Assembly: GCF_030463535.1 (NCBI RefSeq) | Contig: NC_132894.1 | Location: 32,787,625 to 32,851,624 of the forward strand | DNA length: 64,000 nucleotides | DNA from: Salminus brasiliensis | Lineage: Eukaryota > Chordata > Actinopteri > Characiformes > Bryconidae | Direction: 5' to 3' | Part shown: in pieces, positions 20,772 to 58,865 of the stretch | How the letters are laid out: each line of letters opens with the position of its first letter | Position numbering within the stretch: the first letter of the stretch is position 1 | Notes under the pieces: generated by a model | The model's input: the letters and a program-made list of their open reading frames with translations, nothing else | What the model was told of the DNA's origin: nothing | Database searches by the model: none | Translations under genes and position numbers: made by a program

Positions 20772-21668
20772 AGCTACAGCAGCTACAGCAGCTCCAGCAG
20801 CTCCACAGCTACAGCAGCTCCACAGCTACAGCAGCTCCAGAGCTACAGCAGCTCCAGAGCTACAGCAGCTACAGCAGCTCCAGAGCTACAGCAGCTCCAG
20901 AGCTACAGCAGCTACAGCAGCTCCACAGCTCCAGAGCTACAGCAGCTCCACAGCTACAGCAGCTACAGAGCTACAGCAGCTCCACAGCTCCAGAGCTACA
21001 GCAGCTACAGCAGCTACACCAGCTACACCAGCTACAGAGCTACAGCAGCTACAGCAGCTACAGCAGCTACAGAGCTACAGAGCTACAGCAGCTACAGCAG
21101 CTCCACAGCTACAGAGCTACAGAGCTACAGCAGCTACAGCAGCTACAGCAGCTACAGCAGCTCCACAGCTACAGAGCTACAGAGCTACAGCAGCTACAGC
21201 AGCTACAGCAGCTACAGCAGCTCCACAGCTACAGCAGCTACAGCAGCTCCACAGCTACAGCAGCTACAGCAGCTCCACAGCTACAGCAGCTACAGCAGCT
21301 CCAGAGCTACAGCAGCTCCAGAGCTACAGCAGCTACAGAGCTACAGAGCTACAGCAGCTACAGCAGCTCCACAGCTACAGAGCTACAGCAGCTCCACAGC
21401 TACAGCAGCTACAGAGCTACAGCAGCTCCAGCAGCTACAGAGCTACAGCAGCTACAGCAGCTCCACAGCTACAGCAGCTACAGCAGCTACAGCAGCTCCA
21501 GAGCTACAGCAGCTACAGCAGCTCCACAGCTACAGCAGCTACAGCAGCTCCAGAGCTACAGCAGCTACAGCAGCTACAGCAGCTCCACAGCTCCAGAGCT
21601 ACAGCAGCTACAGCAGCTCCACAGCTCCAGCAGCTACAGCAGCTCCAGAGCTACAGCAGCTCCAGAGC
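20772..21668. repeat. 0.9-kb AGCT-rich array (CAGCTACAG / CAGCTCCAG units) in lrrc28 intron 1
   Basis: About 100 units of 8-9 bp, AGCTACAGC and AGCTCCAGC with shortened forms. No unit or junction makes a plus-strand stop, so two long frames (333 and 360 residues of QLQQLHSYSS type) stay open. They are artefacts. The array lies between the probable non-coding exon 1 and coding exon 1. Confidence 0.95.
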
Positions 21669-21794
21669 TAGCCTGGTTCCAGACAGCGAAGACGGTAAAA
21701 CTACAGGAGCTGATGAAGAAGAAGATGATGATGATGAAGATGAAGAAGATGATGGTGTGAGGAAGAGAGGGAGACTGTCTGCAGCTGAACTCAC

Positions 21795-21905
21795 ATCTCA
21801 GCGCTGTTGCAGGTCTGTGATGGTTGATGTTGATGTTTCTGTTATTCTGCAGCTTCTCCAACAGCTGACTTCCGACAGCGCGCACACGTCACATCCGGCA
21901 GGACG
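21795..21905 (-). promoter_or_regulatory. lrrc28: Probable lrrc28 promoter and non-coding first exon
   Basis: On the minus strand the block reads GCCGGATGTGACGTGTGCG, then CGCTGTCGGAAGTC. This combines ETS-like (CCGGAT, CGGAAG), CRE-like (TGACGTG) and NRF1-like (TGCGCGC) motifs, typical of a TATA-less housekeeping promoter. A strong donor GAGAT/GTGAGT lies at 21795/21794 and would splice to the acceptor at 20422. The start site is inferred, not seen. Confidence 0.6.
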
Positions 21906-21914
21906 GAGAAACAC

Positions 21915-21918
<4 letters not shown>

Positions 21919-21951
<33 letters not shown>
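21919..21951. repeat. (TTA)n microsatellite
   Basis: Eleven TTA units just upstream of the lrrc28 promoter. Confidence 0.95.
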
Positions 21952-21952
<1 letters not shown>

Positions 21953-22324
21953 GTTACAAATGTAGTGGTAAAAATATTAGCAAAAATATTTTGGGTTATA
22001 AATTTTACAATTGCTCGTTTAAATAAGGACATTAATAACATTAATAGTAAAATACTAAACAGAAACACAAAAATACGTGTATTTTGTATAGTTGCACATT
22101 TTAGTAGCCCATATAATATTAATAATAATAATAATAGTAGTTATTATTATTAACCCATATCCATAAAACCTTCGTATGCAAAAGTTTAGACAACCCCGTT
22201 CAGATGCCTTCTTATATTAATTTTAACTGTACATAAACATTTACACACAATTTCTACGCATCTGCTCTTTTTATCACATCAGATTCTGTTTTTGGTATAG
22301 AAATATATATATATATATATATAT

Positions 22325-22705
22325 ATACACCCCAATCAGCCATAACATTAATACCATCTGCCTAATATTGAGTAGGCCCCCCTTGTGACCACTCGAGGCA
22401 TCGGCTCCTTGCGATGTGGGGCCTCCATGGAATAAGCCTTAGCCGCCCATGACTCTGTCGATGGTCCTCCTGTTCTCATATATTTGGGCCACTTTGGGTA
22501 GGTACTGACCACTGCTTACCAGAAGACCCACAGAAGACCTGCCTGATGTTCACAGTTAGGTCCTTCTCAAAGTGGCTCCCAATTCTGTCCTGCTTTTAAC
22601 ACCTGACCTTCAAGAACTGACTGTTCACTTGCTGTCTGATATATCCACCCCTCCACAGGAGCCCCTGTAGATGAGGACAGCCGGGGTTAAGGTTATGGCT
22701 GACCT
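22325..22705 (+). mobile_element. MITE, family B (ATCAGCCATAACATTA ends)
   Basis: The left end is CAATCAGCCATAACATTAAT; the right end GGTTAAGGTTATGGCTGA is its inverse. The interior ACTGACTGTTCACTTGCTG is shared with the copies at 28010 and 41340. No ORF. Confidence 0.7.
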
Positions 22706-24950
22706 GCATGTGTGTGTGTATGAGCTGTAGAATGTGAAGCTGTTGACCCGTCTAAGAATTACAGGGGGGATGTTACCAGAACCCATTCAGAAATCTGACT
22801 GAAGACCTGTGAGTACAGTGACAGACGAGCCGGAGGGCCTTGAGGGTGTGTGGTGCCCCTCCAGCATTAAGCAGTGAAGGCCTTGAGGTCATCAGGGGTT
22901 AAGAAACAGCAGCAGCAGCAGCAGCAGCAGCAACTTCAACCCTCCACCCATGCTCGACCCATCCTCTTCAGCTGCCCACTTCATCTCCAGGCCTCAAGCT
23001 GGTCATTTTTTTTTCTATTTATTTATTTATTTATGTTTCTGTATTTTATCAAACAGTACTTCTACTGTTCCTGGAATCCGTGGCTCAGAGATTCAGAGAT
23101 ATCCGGCCCCCAAACATGGCAGAGCTCGTTAATATGCATGAGCTCATCAGACGTCCAGTAGATCATAATAATAATAATCACAGCTTCTTTATGAGCAGAA
23201 TAAACCAGCCTCGTCAATATTTTCAAATACACAATATGGACAAAAGTATCGGGACGCCTGCTCATTCATTGCTTCTTTCTAAATCAAGGGCATTAATAAA
23301 CCTGTCCAGAGAAGACGGTTTCTTGAGTTGAGCATTGCTGTGAGAATTTGACTGCATGCATCTGCAAGTCTGTTAGTAAGGTCATGGTGCCAATAGGTCC
23401 ATGTTTACCTGCTCCAGAGAGTCCTATTCTATTGGCACTACTTCTCTACAGGGAGCAGACAGGCTGTGTGTGTGTGTGTGAACTTGCACATCTGTGCCAG
23501 CAATGGGTGCAACTTAAAGAAGGGGTGTCCACAAGTATTTGGACGTAACCCAGAGTCTGTACACATGGACACAAATTACAAAGCTGGTGATCTGAATTTA
23601 TTAATTTTCTTTTCTTAGCAAGTATCACATACACACACACGCGCACACACACACTTAAAAATAATAATAAAAAAATCCAGCATGTGCCACTATGAACAAA
23701 ATCTTCGTGATTAATCTGTAAGGTATATTATTGGGGCACTTTTAGTTCTTTATTTTATTAATTTACTCATTTATTTTTTGTAACATAATGGAAAGCAAAA
23801 ATAAATAAAGTCCTTTTTTTCCTTTTTCCATTTATTTTAAACATGAAACAACCAGGCTTGAAGAGGCTTGGACCACAAACCTTTGGGCGCCCACCTCTCT
23901 CGGTCAATATGCGAGCTGTTGGTTTCCATATCTGTAATAAATCCTTTGTTTAATAGGTCTGAACTCGAATCGCAGCACCTCGTATAGAACTCTTTCGATT
24001 TTTCAATATTTATTGTACAAATAGCAGAACGTTCATTGGTAAAAAAAAAAAAGTTTATATGGAACAAAGTGTAGAAAAGTTTGTTTTCAGAGATCTAGAT
24101 TAAGCCATCGTTCATCTTCCCCCCCCGCCCCCCATCAACATCATTTACCCTCTCTTGTCGGACGCTGCGCACTCACGGAGTACGCCGTTTAAAATGTTCA
24201 AGGAATTTGGAAATGTGTCTCGTAGAAAAGTAATCAAATAAAAGTGAATCGGAAGCAGCAATATCGTCAGCAGCAGAGCAGAGAAGGCTCTTGGGCCTTG
24301 GGGCGTTCCCTGTCCCCCAAAAACCTTCAGCCCTGAGAACATCTAGCCCACAGTGGATGGGGCTCGGACCCATCATTTGGAAGGGTATTGCAGATCAGAG
24401 AACAAGGGAGAGGAAGAGAGAACCAGTATGTTTTGTAGGAGTATAAGAAAAAAAAAAAAAAGTGAGTGGGAGGAGGAGGATCATCAGGATCGCTATTCTG
24501 CCCCTGGGACAGTTCTGGGACTTATCAGCTCGAGTCCTAAACTTAAAGGAGTAGTCAAAAAACTTAAACCTAATTTCTACCTTCAGCATCTGTAGAATAC
24601 ATGTGACTTTCTCAGACAGAATTGTCCTCACGCTTTCAAAAATACTCATACTCCATCCATCCTCCAGCATCTGCCCATTGAAATCTATTGGGTTTCAAGT
24701 CGATGATTTTTCAGTTCTTCTTCAAGTACAGGACAACGTGTCAAAATGACGGTCTGTGGTACCCGACCGTACACAAAAGATAAAGGAAGGTCCAAAAGTC
24801 AGAGACTACACTGATTTTATTATTATTTTCGGTCCATTCCAATGTAAATTTGAGGAATGAACAATAAAAGCTAAAGCTAGCCTTGCTAAACATGCCGATA
24901 CCATGCCACATAAGCGGCCTGTGTCCATTAGTATAACTGCAGACTCACAT
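22706..24950. other. Intergenic spacer, no gene seen; family A MITE at 23228-23550
   Basis: It contains a short (CAG)n at 22908-22931, a family A copy at 23228-23550 (ATATGGACAAAAGTATCGGG ... GGGGTGTCCACAAGTATTTG) and AT-rich stretches. Small open frames on both strands match no family I know. Confidence 0.6.
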
Positions 24951-24954
24951 CAGT

Positions 24955-25560
24955 CTTGACCATTATTGTTCTACACGGTCACACCAGAAGATTATGACCG
25001 CCTATCTTCCAAACAATGGGAAGAACCCACCTCAGTTCGGATGACTCCGGTGAGACATTGTAGCATGGATGGTATTAGGTGATGGAAGGTGCTCATAATA
25101 AAGCTTGCCAGGAGTCATCGTTCCTTTTTGGCATCAATGGCCTGTTGGGTACCACTGTTATCTAGAACATCCCACTAAGGTTGGCGCTTTCAGCGACCCT
25201 ATTTTAATATCATGACCACTTCTGGTTTGGAATGAACTCGACCCAGTTGCTGCTGCATGGATAAATAAGCGAGCGCACCAGTCAGCTGTGGCAGAGTGCA
25301 AAACCGTCGTCATGGGCGAAGGATGTGATTTGACTGATGTCCAAAAGGGCTTGATTATAGGGTACCGAGTAAAGGGTGGTAGCTTTTAGCAAACTGCCAA
25401 CGTTGTGGGATGTTCTAGAGCTGCTGTAGTGAACGGGCCCTTGATACCTGAGGGGAATGACGGTGAGTGGTACACTCGCCACCGGGGAGCAGCTAACCAA
25501 CGTCTCGGTAGCATCATCCGAGCCAAGGGTGGTTATTTCCACTGTAATCTTCTGATACGA
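24955..25560 (+). mobile_element. Tc1-like transposon remnant with transposase N-terminus
   Basis: From ATG at 25312 the frame reads DLTDVQKGLIIGYRVKGGS, then a stop at 25378, then QTANVVGCSRAAVV. This is the first helix-turn-helix of Tc1-type transposases. The rest of the transposase is missing. A related copy lies at 39330-39770, where GDLTD...SSSSQT aligns with it. Confidence 0.6.
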
Positions 25561-28009
25561 TCATGTAATAATCTACATTTTCTGTTATGACAGCATATGA
25601 CTGTATGCTGCAACAATGTTTATGGCACGTTTATGTCCATGATATGCAGCAAGTGTTTACTTTTTGTTGGGTAACAAAGCAAATTTCTTAAAAACGACAA
25701 AAGCAATAAGAATAGTAAATATTAATAACGATTCAGTTGTTCTAATTGATCACAATTTAAGCAAAATGTGCAAAACTGACTGTTTAAGGCCAGATATGTA
25801 TCTTTTTATGTAGTTTTGATCTCCTTAATGCTGCCAAATACTAAAATTTCTGAATTTCAGATGCTAACTTTCAAACTCTTACGTTAACAACAATATTTAA
25901 TAATAAAATGAGAAATTAATGCAAAATTAAAAGGATTTTAATAAATGGCCTCAGGTACATTTGGACCCTGCTGTATAGAAAGTAGGTTTAAAACTCAAAA
26001 TATCCAAAAACAAAAAAACAAAACAAAACAAAAAAAACAAACAAAAACACTTTTCTTCTGGACTATTCTCCAACCTCCTTCCTCACTTTCCTGTTTCACC
26101 ACCAGTCCTGAAATCACTCAGATTAACGTGATCTGTGCTTTTTTTTTATTATATATTTTTTTCTAAAGCAGCGACTGTGGAAAGAGAGGGCGATGATAAT
26201 GACGATGATTAAAGAAAGAATCGCTACCCACTTCCAGACCATCTCTCGCCAGACCACCACTTTCCCTTTTCTTTTCTTTAAACAAGCCCCTTCACTCTGA
26301 TCATTGGCTGCATCATGTAAAAGAACGAGGGGAACGTATGTCTTTTTAATTTCAGTTACAGTGAACAGTCCAGCCAACGAAACCGCAAACTCCGCTCTGT
26401 TGATCCGTGGAATCGGATTTTGAAAGCGGTTCGGCTTTCCGAGTCTCGGGACAAACCCTCAAAACATCAATGAACTCTCAGCAGAACATACATTCCACAC
26501 ACCGTAGGCCACCAAGATACAGTAGACAGCGTTCGTTGCAATTTGCACCAGAAGTGTTTTTCTTTTTTTATCAATTCAAAAGTTTGGATTCAAGAGAACA
26601 CAACAGTCAGTCAGAAATGAACGTACAATGAAAAAAACAAAGTTGGAATTGAACATTGGGTGGGGAGGGTAAGGGGGATTACGAATTACACAACTATTAA
26701 AAAAAAGAAAAAAGAAAAAAAAAGGGCTGCTTCACTTCGAATCCTTTGACTCACTGACTCGTGACTCACTGACTCATGACTCACCGACTCGAGCACAGTT
26801 TGCCGATTTCCCTGCTCTAGCAGACCTACGACACCTGCTGAATTCACAGGTGAGCTGAACCAGTCGAATCAGGCGTGCTTGAGCAGGAAAAGCAAAAGCA
26901 AAAGGACTGTGCAGGAGTCCGGCCCTCCAGGACCGGGATTGCCCACCCCTGGCTTAGGCTTAAGCTTAAGCTATCGTACCATCTATTCATTTTCGAATCC
27001 CTGCCTGTTTAAGCCAGACGAAAAAGGTGCATGAATGAATGAACAGTCGGCAAAACTTCCAGCACGTCTGAAGCCAACTCAAGCTAAGGCCTGTCCTTTT
27101 TTTTTTTTTTTTTTTTTAGGGGCTCTCAGAATCGCTTAAAATCTCAAATAAATAAATCAACAGATGGGCGATTCTTATAGGGAAGTCAGAAAGCAGCCAG
27201 TTTGTACAAACGCCCACAAAAGGCCAGCTCGTGCTGTGGTTCGTAGTGTTTTTTGAGGTTTACCCAGATACACAAAGCTGTAATTGTCTTTTTTCTTTTC
27301 TTTCCCAGGGTGTGTGTGTGTTTATGTGTATGTGTAGAGGGTGTACAGGGTGGGGTCAGATGTATTTTCTTTATATACAGGTACATATATATTCATAAAA
27401 AAGGGTGAGGTAGATAAATGCTTGAAGGAGAAACAAAGAAACTCAAAAAGAAAAAAAGTCCCAAAGTCATGAAAAAAATATAAAAATATCTCAAATGTAA
27501 CACTTAATCAAAGGGGATTTGTACAGTGATTTGAAACATATCACAAAAAAGGAATCAAAAATAAATAATGAAAATAAAAGGAGATGAAAGAAGCGGCGAA
27601 ACAATCCTTCAGAACAAACGGACAGAAAACTGGCGCGCGTCGATTGACCTCTCGATTGACCTATGATTGTGAAATGTATGAGCCTGACCTCTTCATATAA
27701 GCTTAGTTTCATCTTAACATTGGGTACGCCAAATCGCACGAGCTTACTGCTCGCTTTCCTGACATTAGGAGGTGGGCCAGTGAATTTACATTACCTCTGT
27801 GGAGGAGGAGGTGGTGGTGGGTGGTAGTGCCGGTCCCAAAACCTAAGCTGGAGACCCCCCACTATATAGGTCTGCAGGTTGCTCCAAGAAGGCCTAAGGC
27901 GGTGAAGATGAGCAGCGTTCTGGAAAACGGCCACCATCCCGCCCACTGCTGTTGGTAACTTTTCTGAGGGTATACTGTTTAAATAGCTGGTTGTTTTACT
28001 GTATATGAC
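25561..28009. other. Intergenic spacer or distal igf1r 3' UTR, no gene seen
   Basis: A/T-rich with many homopolymer runs (for example poly-T near 27098-27117). No coding frame is recognised. It may include distal 3' UTR of igf1r if the UTR is long, as it is in mammals. Confidence 0.5.
27406..27413 (-). promoter_or_regulatory. Possible let-7 target site (minus-strand CTACCTCA)
   Basis: The plus strand reads TGAGGTAG, so an igf1r transcript reaching this far would contain CUACCUCA, a perfect 8-mer let-7 seed match. IGF1R is a known let-7 target in mammals. Whether the 3' UTR extends 3.5 kb past the stop is unknown. Confidence 0.3.
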
Positions 28010-28460
28010 CTTACACTGATCAGCCATAACATTAGCACCACCTGCCTAATATGGAGAAGGGCCCCCTCTTGTGCCGCCACTACAGATCTGACCATTCGAG
28101 TCATTCGAGGACTCCACAGGAGAGGACCTCTGAGATGTCCTGCTGTGGTATCTGGAACCAAGACTAACACCAGCAGCAGATCTTAAGCCAGGCACCCATG
28201 ACCCTGTCGCTGGTTGTAGTTTCTTGGAGCTGACCACTGCATAAAAAAAAAAAAAGAATAAACACAAAACCAAAACCTGCCTGATGTTTTGGAGATGTTC
28301 TGACCCAGTCGTCTAGACGGCTCAGGTTCTTGACCTTGACTGTTCACTTGCTGCCTAATATGTAGATCTCACCCCTTGACAGAAGCCACTGTACATGAAG
28401 ATAATCAGATGTTCTCAAGGTCAGATGTCAGTGGTGCTAATGTTTTGGCTGATCCGCTCT
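28010..28460 (+). mobile_element. MITE, family B, near full length
   Basis: The left end ACTGATCAGCCATAACATTA is mirrored by the right end GTGCTAATGTTTTGGCTGAT. Interior blocks TGACTGTTCACTTGCTGCC are shared with 22325-22705. About 450 bp, no ORF. Confidence 0.75.
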
Positions 28461-30327
28461 GGTTTAGTAATAATCAGCCTGGCTCGACCTGGAGTCCCTC
28501 ACATGAGCATGACGTACGACTCCAGAGGTTTATATATGTGCAGTTGGTAAAACTTTGTGAAATTTTGTGGAAGCAGTGTTAAAGCAAGCAGGGTAAAAAG
28601 CGGAGAGTGTGCGCTTGGGTGGGGTGCGGGTGGATTAAGGGGTATTATAATGGCAATGGAGTCTGGAATTTGACCTGAGATTTTGGTTGCGCCTTGATGT
28701 TATGTGAGAGACAGTGCTCGACTGCTGATGTTGAGGCGGTGCCACCATGAACGTAACAATGACGAACATCAATCTGTAACTTTTGACCAAAAACAACGGA
28801 GGAAAAAAAACCCCTTACATAATACGACTCTTATTTCAGAAGTTCAAAAATGCATTCGCTCAGTAACGGGTGGGGTGGGGGAGTTATGGGAGAGTTAACG
28901 GTGAACAGGAAAACAAAAAAAAACAAACAAACAAAAAATAACTAGAAAAAAACAACATCTTTCCACATAGGGGCACAAATTATAAATAGTATATATTTTT
29001 CTTTTTTTCTGCAAAAAGTACAAGCATAAGAAAATGGACTGTAGTGGACACAGTAAAGGATTCAACCCTAAGGATTTCTCTTTTACATATAGATATATAT
29101 ATATGTATATATTACAACCACAAAAGAAAAAAAGAGAATAAAATAGCAGCTTCTTTCAGTACAGACACACAGGTGTTCATCTGAACTGTAAAAAAGGTAC
29201 AAAAGTGACACGAACAAAATGATGTGTACGCTCCGTGGTCCGACATACAACTGAAAGACCAATCGCGAGATGTCTGAAGGAGGAGTTAGGTGGTGGGGAA
29301 ATGTGACGGGACTACAAAAATACCTGCTCCTGACGACCGAAAACGTACTGAAACCTTCAATTTAACCACTTCTCTCTTTTCCCATGCTGATCTCTTCTGG
29401 GGTCGCTTTGTGTTCGCTTTGTGGTCGTTATCTCTTCCTAGGTGCTCCTTTTTTTTTACATTTTTAAATTTTTGCATTTTTGCATCTCTGTTAACAGCAC
29501 TTTTTTTTTTCGCTTTCTGTCCGGACGCGGCTAACTCACCCAATGGAAGTCTTGCAGTAGAATCGAATGTAAAAAGACAGACATCTGGTCAAGAAAATAA
29601 AGAGGAGGCAAATTCGGTGAAATGTTGAAATACCTCTCTACTGATTGTAACTGTTAAGCACAAGAAGAGCTGGAAAAAAATATTTATATATATATTTATA
29701 TATGTACACCAGTGTAAAAAAAAAAAAAAAGAAAAAAAAAAGTGGAGTGTTGCATTCTGTCGTTTTTGCTTTCACGATCTTTGAAGAAAAAAAAGGGCTG
29801 AGAAAAAGAAACCATTTTTAAACCATTTGGCAAAAAAAAAATTAAATAAACAAAACCCAAAAAGGCAGGCTTGAGACTTTCTGCTTTTTCTGAATATCCG
29901 GTAGAAAAATCTCGGATAACTCCAACAGTGTGGGGTTTGGGCCCTCCTCGCCCAGCTCCTTCACACCCCTTCACAGCAGCCCCTTTAAGCCACTGTTAAA
30001 AAGGGACCACTGGAGGAGCCCCCCCTGTGCTGCTATGAGGAGGGTTCAGGGAAATGGGAGCACACATACACTCACTCTCGATCCCCTCTGGCACTCATTT
30101 CAGAGCTACCATGCACTGTACACAGCATGTCTTTGGACACATAACAGAAACAAAGACATGAGCACCCCCCCCCCCCCCCCTTATAACCCAATCCCACAAT
30201 TTCCCCCAACCCAACCCCATCCCACCCAAACCCTCCCCCAAGTGCTTCTCTGTTGGATTTGCTTAAAGATATGCTCCATTTTTGCCACTTTTGCAGTACA
30301 ATAATGCCACCTCACCAACGAACCGAT
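28461..30327. other. igf1r 3' flank with many homopolymer runs
   Basis: It has A-runs and T-runs, a short (TA)n near 29090 and a poly-C run at 30167-30180. No coding frame is recognised. It is likely 3' UTR and/or spacer. Confidence 0.5.
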
Positions 30328-30333
30328 TTTATT
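30328..30333 (-). promoter_or_regulatory. igf1r: Candidate igf1r polyadenylation signal (AATAAA)
   Basis: The plus-strand TTTATT is AATAAA on the transcript strand, about 610 nt after the stop. It is the first canonical hexamer I noticed downstream. Other hexamers further down would allow longer 3' UTRs. Confidence 0.35.
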
Positions 30334-30940
30334 TAGGTTTCTAAACTCTTCTTTTTTTAATCCCCTATTTGGAAATTTATAAAAGTAACAAAAAAACAGT
30401 ATAAAAGCAGTTCAGCTCTCAGAGTGTGGAGGGAGTGTGAACTCCTCGGAAGTTAATATTCGTGTTTTATCGTTTCCATTTCAGTCAGTGTTCCGTGTCG
30501 CCGTACTCGTACAGCACTTCTCCGTACTTCTGGAGGTTCGCGCCACCTGCTTTCGTGTCAACGCAGGTAAGAGATACATAAAGAAGGAAAAAAACTAAAA
30601 AACCAAAACAACAAACAAAACAGCGTCCATTGAGGTATGATCAAAGGTTGACAGCCTGGACACCTTATACCTGTTTTTTTTTTTTTTTATATTTAATTTT
30701 CCCGAACCAAAAAGCCCCGCCAACTTCCTGTCTGGCCATCCCGTTCCAGAAAGAACAGTTCGAATGGGCAAACACGGTGCAGGTGGGGGGCTCTCCAGTG
30801 CGCCAGGCATAAAAAGAGAGAGAGAGAGAGCGCGCGAGAGAGAGCGCGAGAGAGAGAGACAGACAGAGAGAGGCTCATTGTGACCTAGGAAAAAGAACTG
30901 AGGGGTGATAATGGGGGAAGGAGGGTGGGGTGGGTGTGGA

Positions 30941-57151
<26,211 letters not shown>

Positions 57152-58654
57152 CTGGAGAGAGGAAAGGAGAGGGGAACACGTTCAGTCAAACCTGACGTTG
57201 CTGGACACTCCTGACACTGGATGATGAGCACAGTGATGTGTGTACACGTTCAGTGTGAAAATGAAATGGACACAAACATGAACAGCCGTTCTAATCACAT
57301 CTATATCATATCTGACGGGTCTGATCTAGGAGCGCATATCTGTGCCATTGAGTCCTATAATGCAGCCTAAACACGGCCTTACGTCCACTCATGTTCAACA
57401 AATGACGGCGACTGCACTTCAGACTGCGTTCTGGGCTCTGATCCGTGCTCTTTGGGTGTTATTGCTCCGATGAGGAAAAAAGACGCGAAGATTTAAATAG
57501 ACTTAAAGATTTAGCCATCAAAGTGCAGCCGAAGCCACAACAAATCCACCACAGTCATTTGAGAGGACTGTTTTGGTTTTGCCAGAGGCGCCAGTGGCAT
57601 TGAGCGAAGGAGAAAGCCAGCTGTTTTCCCGAGATTTGGAGTAAAGGTGGCGCCTGCTTTGTAAAGGTTTGATGGGTTCTGAAGAGCCTTTGCTTCAGGC
57701 CTCCTCCAACATCAACAAGGAAAGCTGAAAAACCAGCAGCAACAGGTTCTGAACTCTCAAAAACTTTCAAAACCGGCAAAGCGCTCTAAAAAAATTGGGC
57801 CTCCAGTTTTGGCTCGGACGAACTAGGCTTACACAACGTAGCAGCAACAACTACCTGCAAATCACTTGAAGGACTTCTCCAAGCGAACAGAACGGACGTG
57901 AGTGGGTTCTTTGATGAATTACAGTGGAATAAATCAAGATTAATCAAAATGTACTTTTTATAAATCTCATTTACTGGGAACAGAGGCTAGCCTCTCCCAT
58001 TAATATCAGGGCAAAATCCCCTCTCATTTACGCAGAAAAGCCATTAAGTCCCTACTTAACGTGGGATTTTGATTAGTCACAAATTTGCACGGCCTTGACT
58101 TGATTATTGAACTCCCTTCACCTGAGATACATGGCACCTAACACACATGAAGCCTACACAACTGCCTCGGCATTGTGGGTGACATATTGACCCTTGGACC
58201 TTTGGTATGATTATCTCCAACAACTCACCACTCAAATGAAAATCTATTGAAGGGTTAAAATGAGACGAGAGGTTATGATATACAAAGTTAAGCCATAATG
58301 CTTAATGACACTTCAGAATTTCTGTCTAGAATTAATCCCCCGCACTTAAATATAAAGGTGCTACGCCATAGAAGAACCACTTTAGGTTCCATAATATACA
58401 GACCCTTTACATCAAGTGAAGTTTCATTAAGCCTTCAAAATGTTCTCCACACTTACAAGAACCCCCCACTGTAATACCTGAAATCTGTTGCATAATTGTG
58501 TTATCAGATGTCGGTATAGGCCAATGCAATGCAGAGCAAGTGCTTATAAAAGGGATGTGGGGGTGGAGGGGGGGTGGAGATCGGATTCTGATATATGTGG
58601 ACAACTATGAACCGGTTCACAAGGTCAATTATCCATTAGTCAGAATTGTCCATT

Positions 58655-58865
58655 AGTCCGAATTCCAAGCCATGCCGCTTTGCCATCAGCATCCGGAGCC
58701 TGAGAGAGCACAACTGGCAGCGCTCTCTCCGGGTGGGTAGATGGCGCTCTTTCCCCTCATCCCTCTTAAAGCGATGTTGGTCAGCACAGGCCAGACAGAG
58801 CTGGGGACCCGACGGCTTTCCTCCGAGTGCATCGGCTGCAAGTCCACACCTCATCAACGGAAGTT
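58655..58865 (-). mobile_element. SINE-like repeat, family E
   Basis: CGCTTTGCCATCAGCATCC, GAGAGAGCACAACTGGCAG and GAGCTGGGGACCCGACGG match the reversed family E. Confidence 0.6.

Noticed and set aside
20670..21760. Plus-strand frames of 333 and 360 residues of Gln/Leu/Ser/Tyr repeats
   Set aside because: Both are readings of the same AGCT array, which has no stop in any arrangement of units. It lies in the lrrc28 first intron.
25405..25590. Small plus-strand frame with SRAAVVNG
   Set aside because: It is part of the Tc1-like relic, interrupted by a stop upstream.
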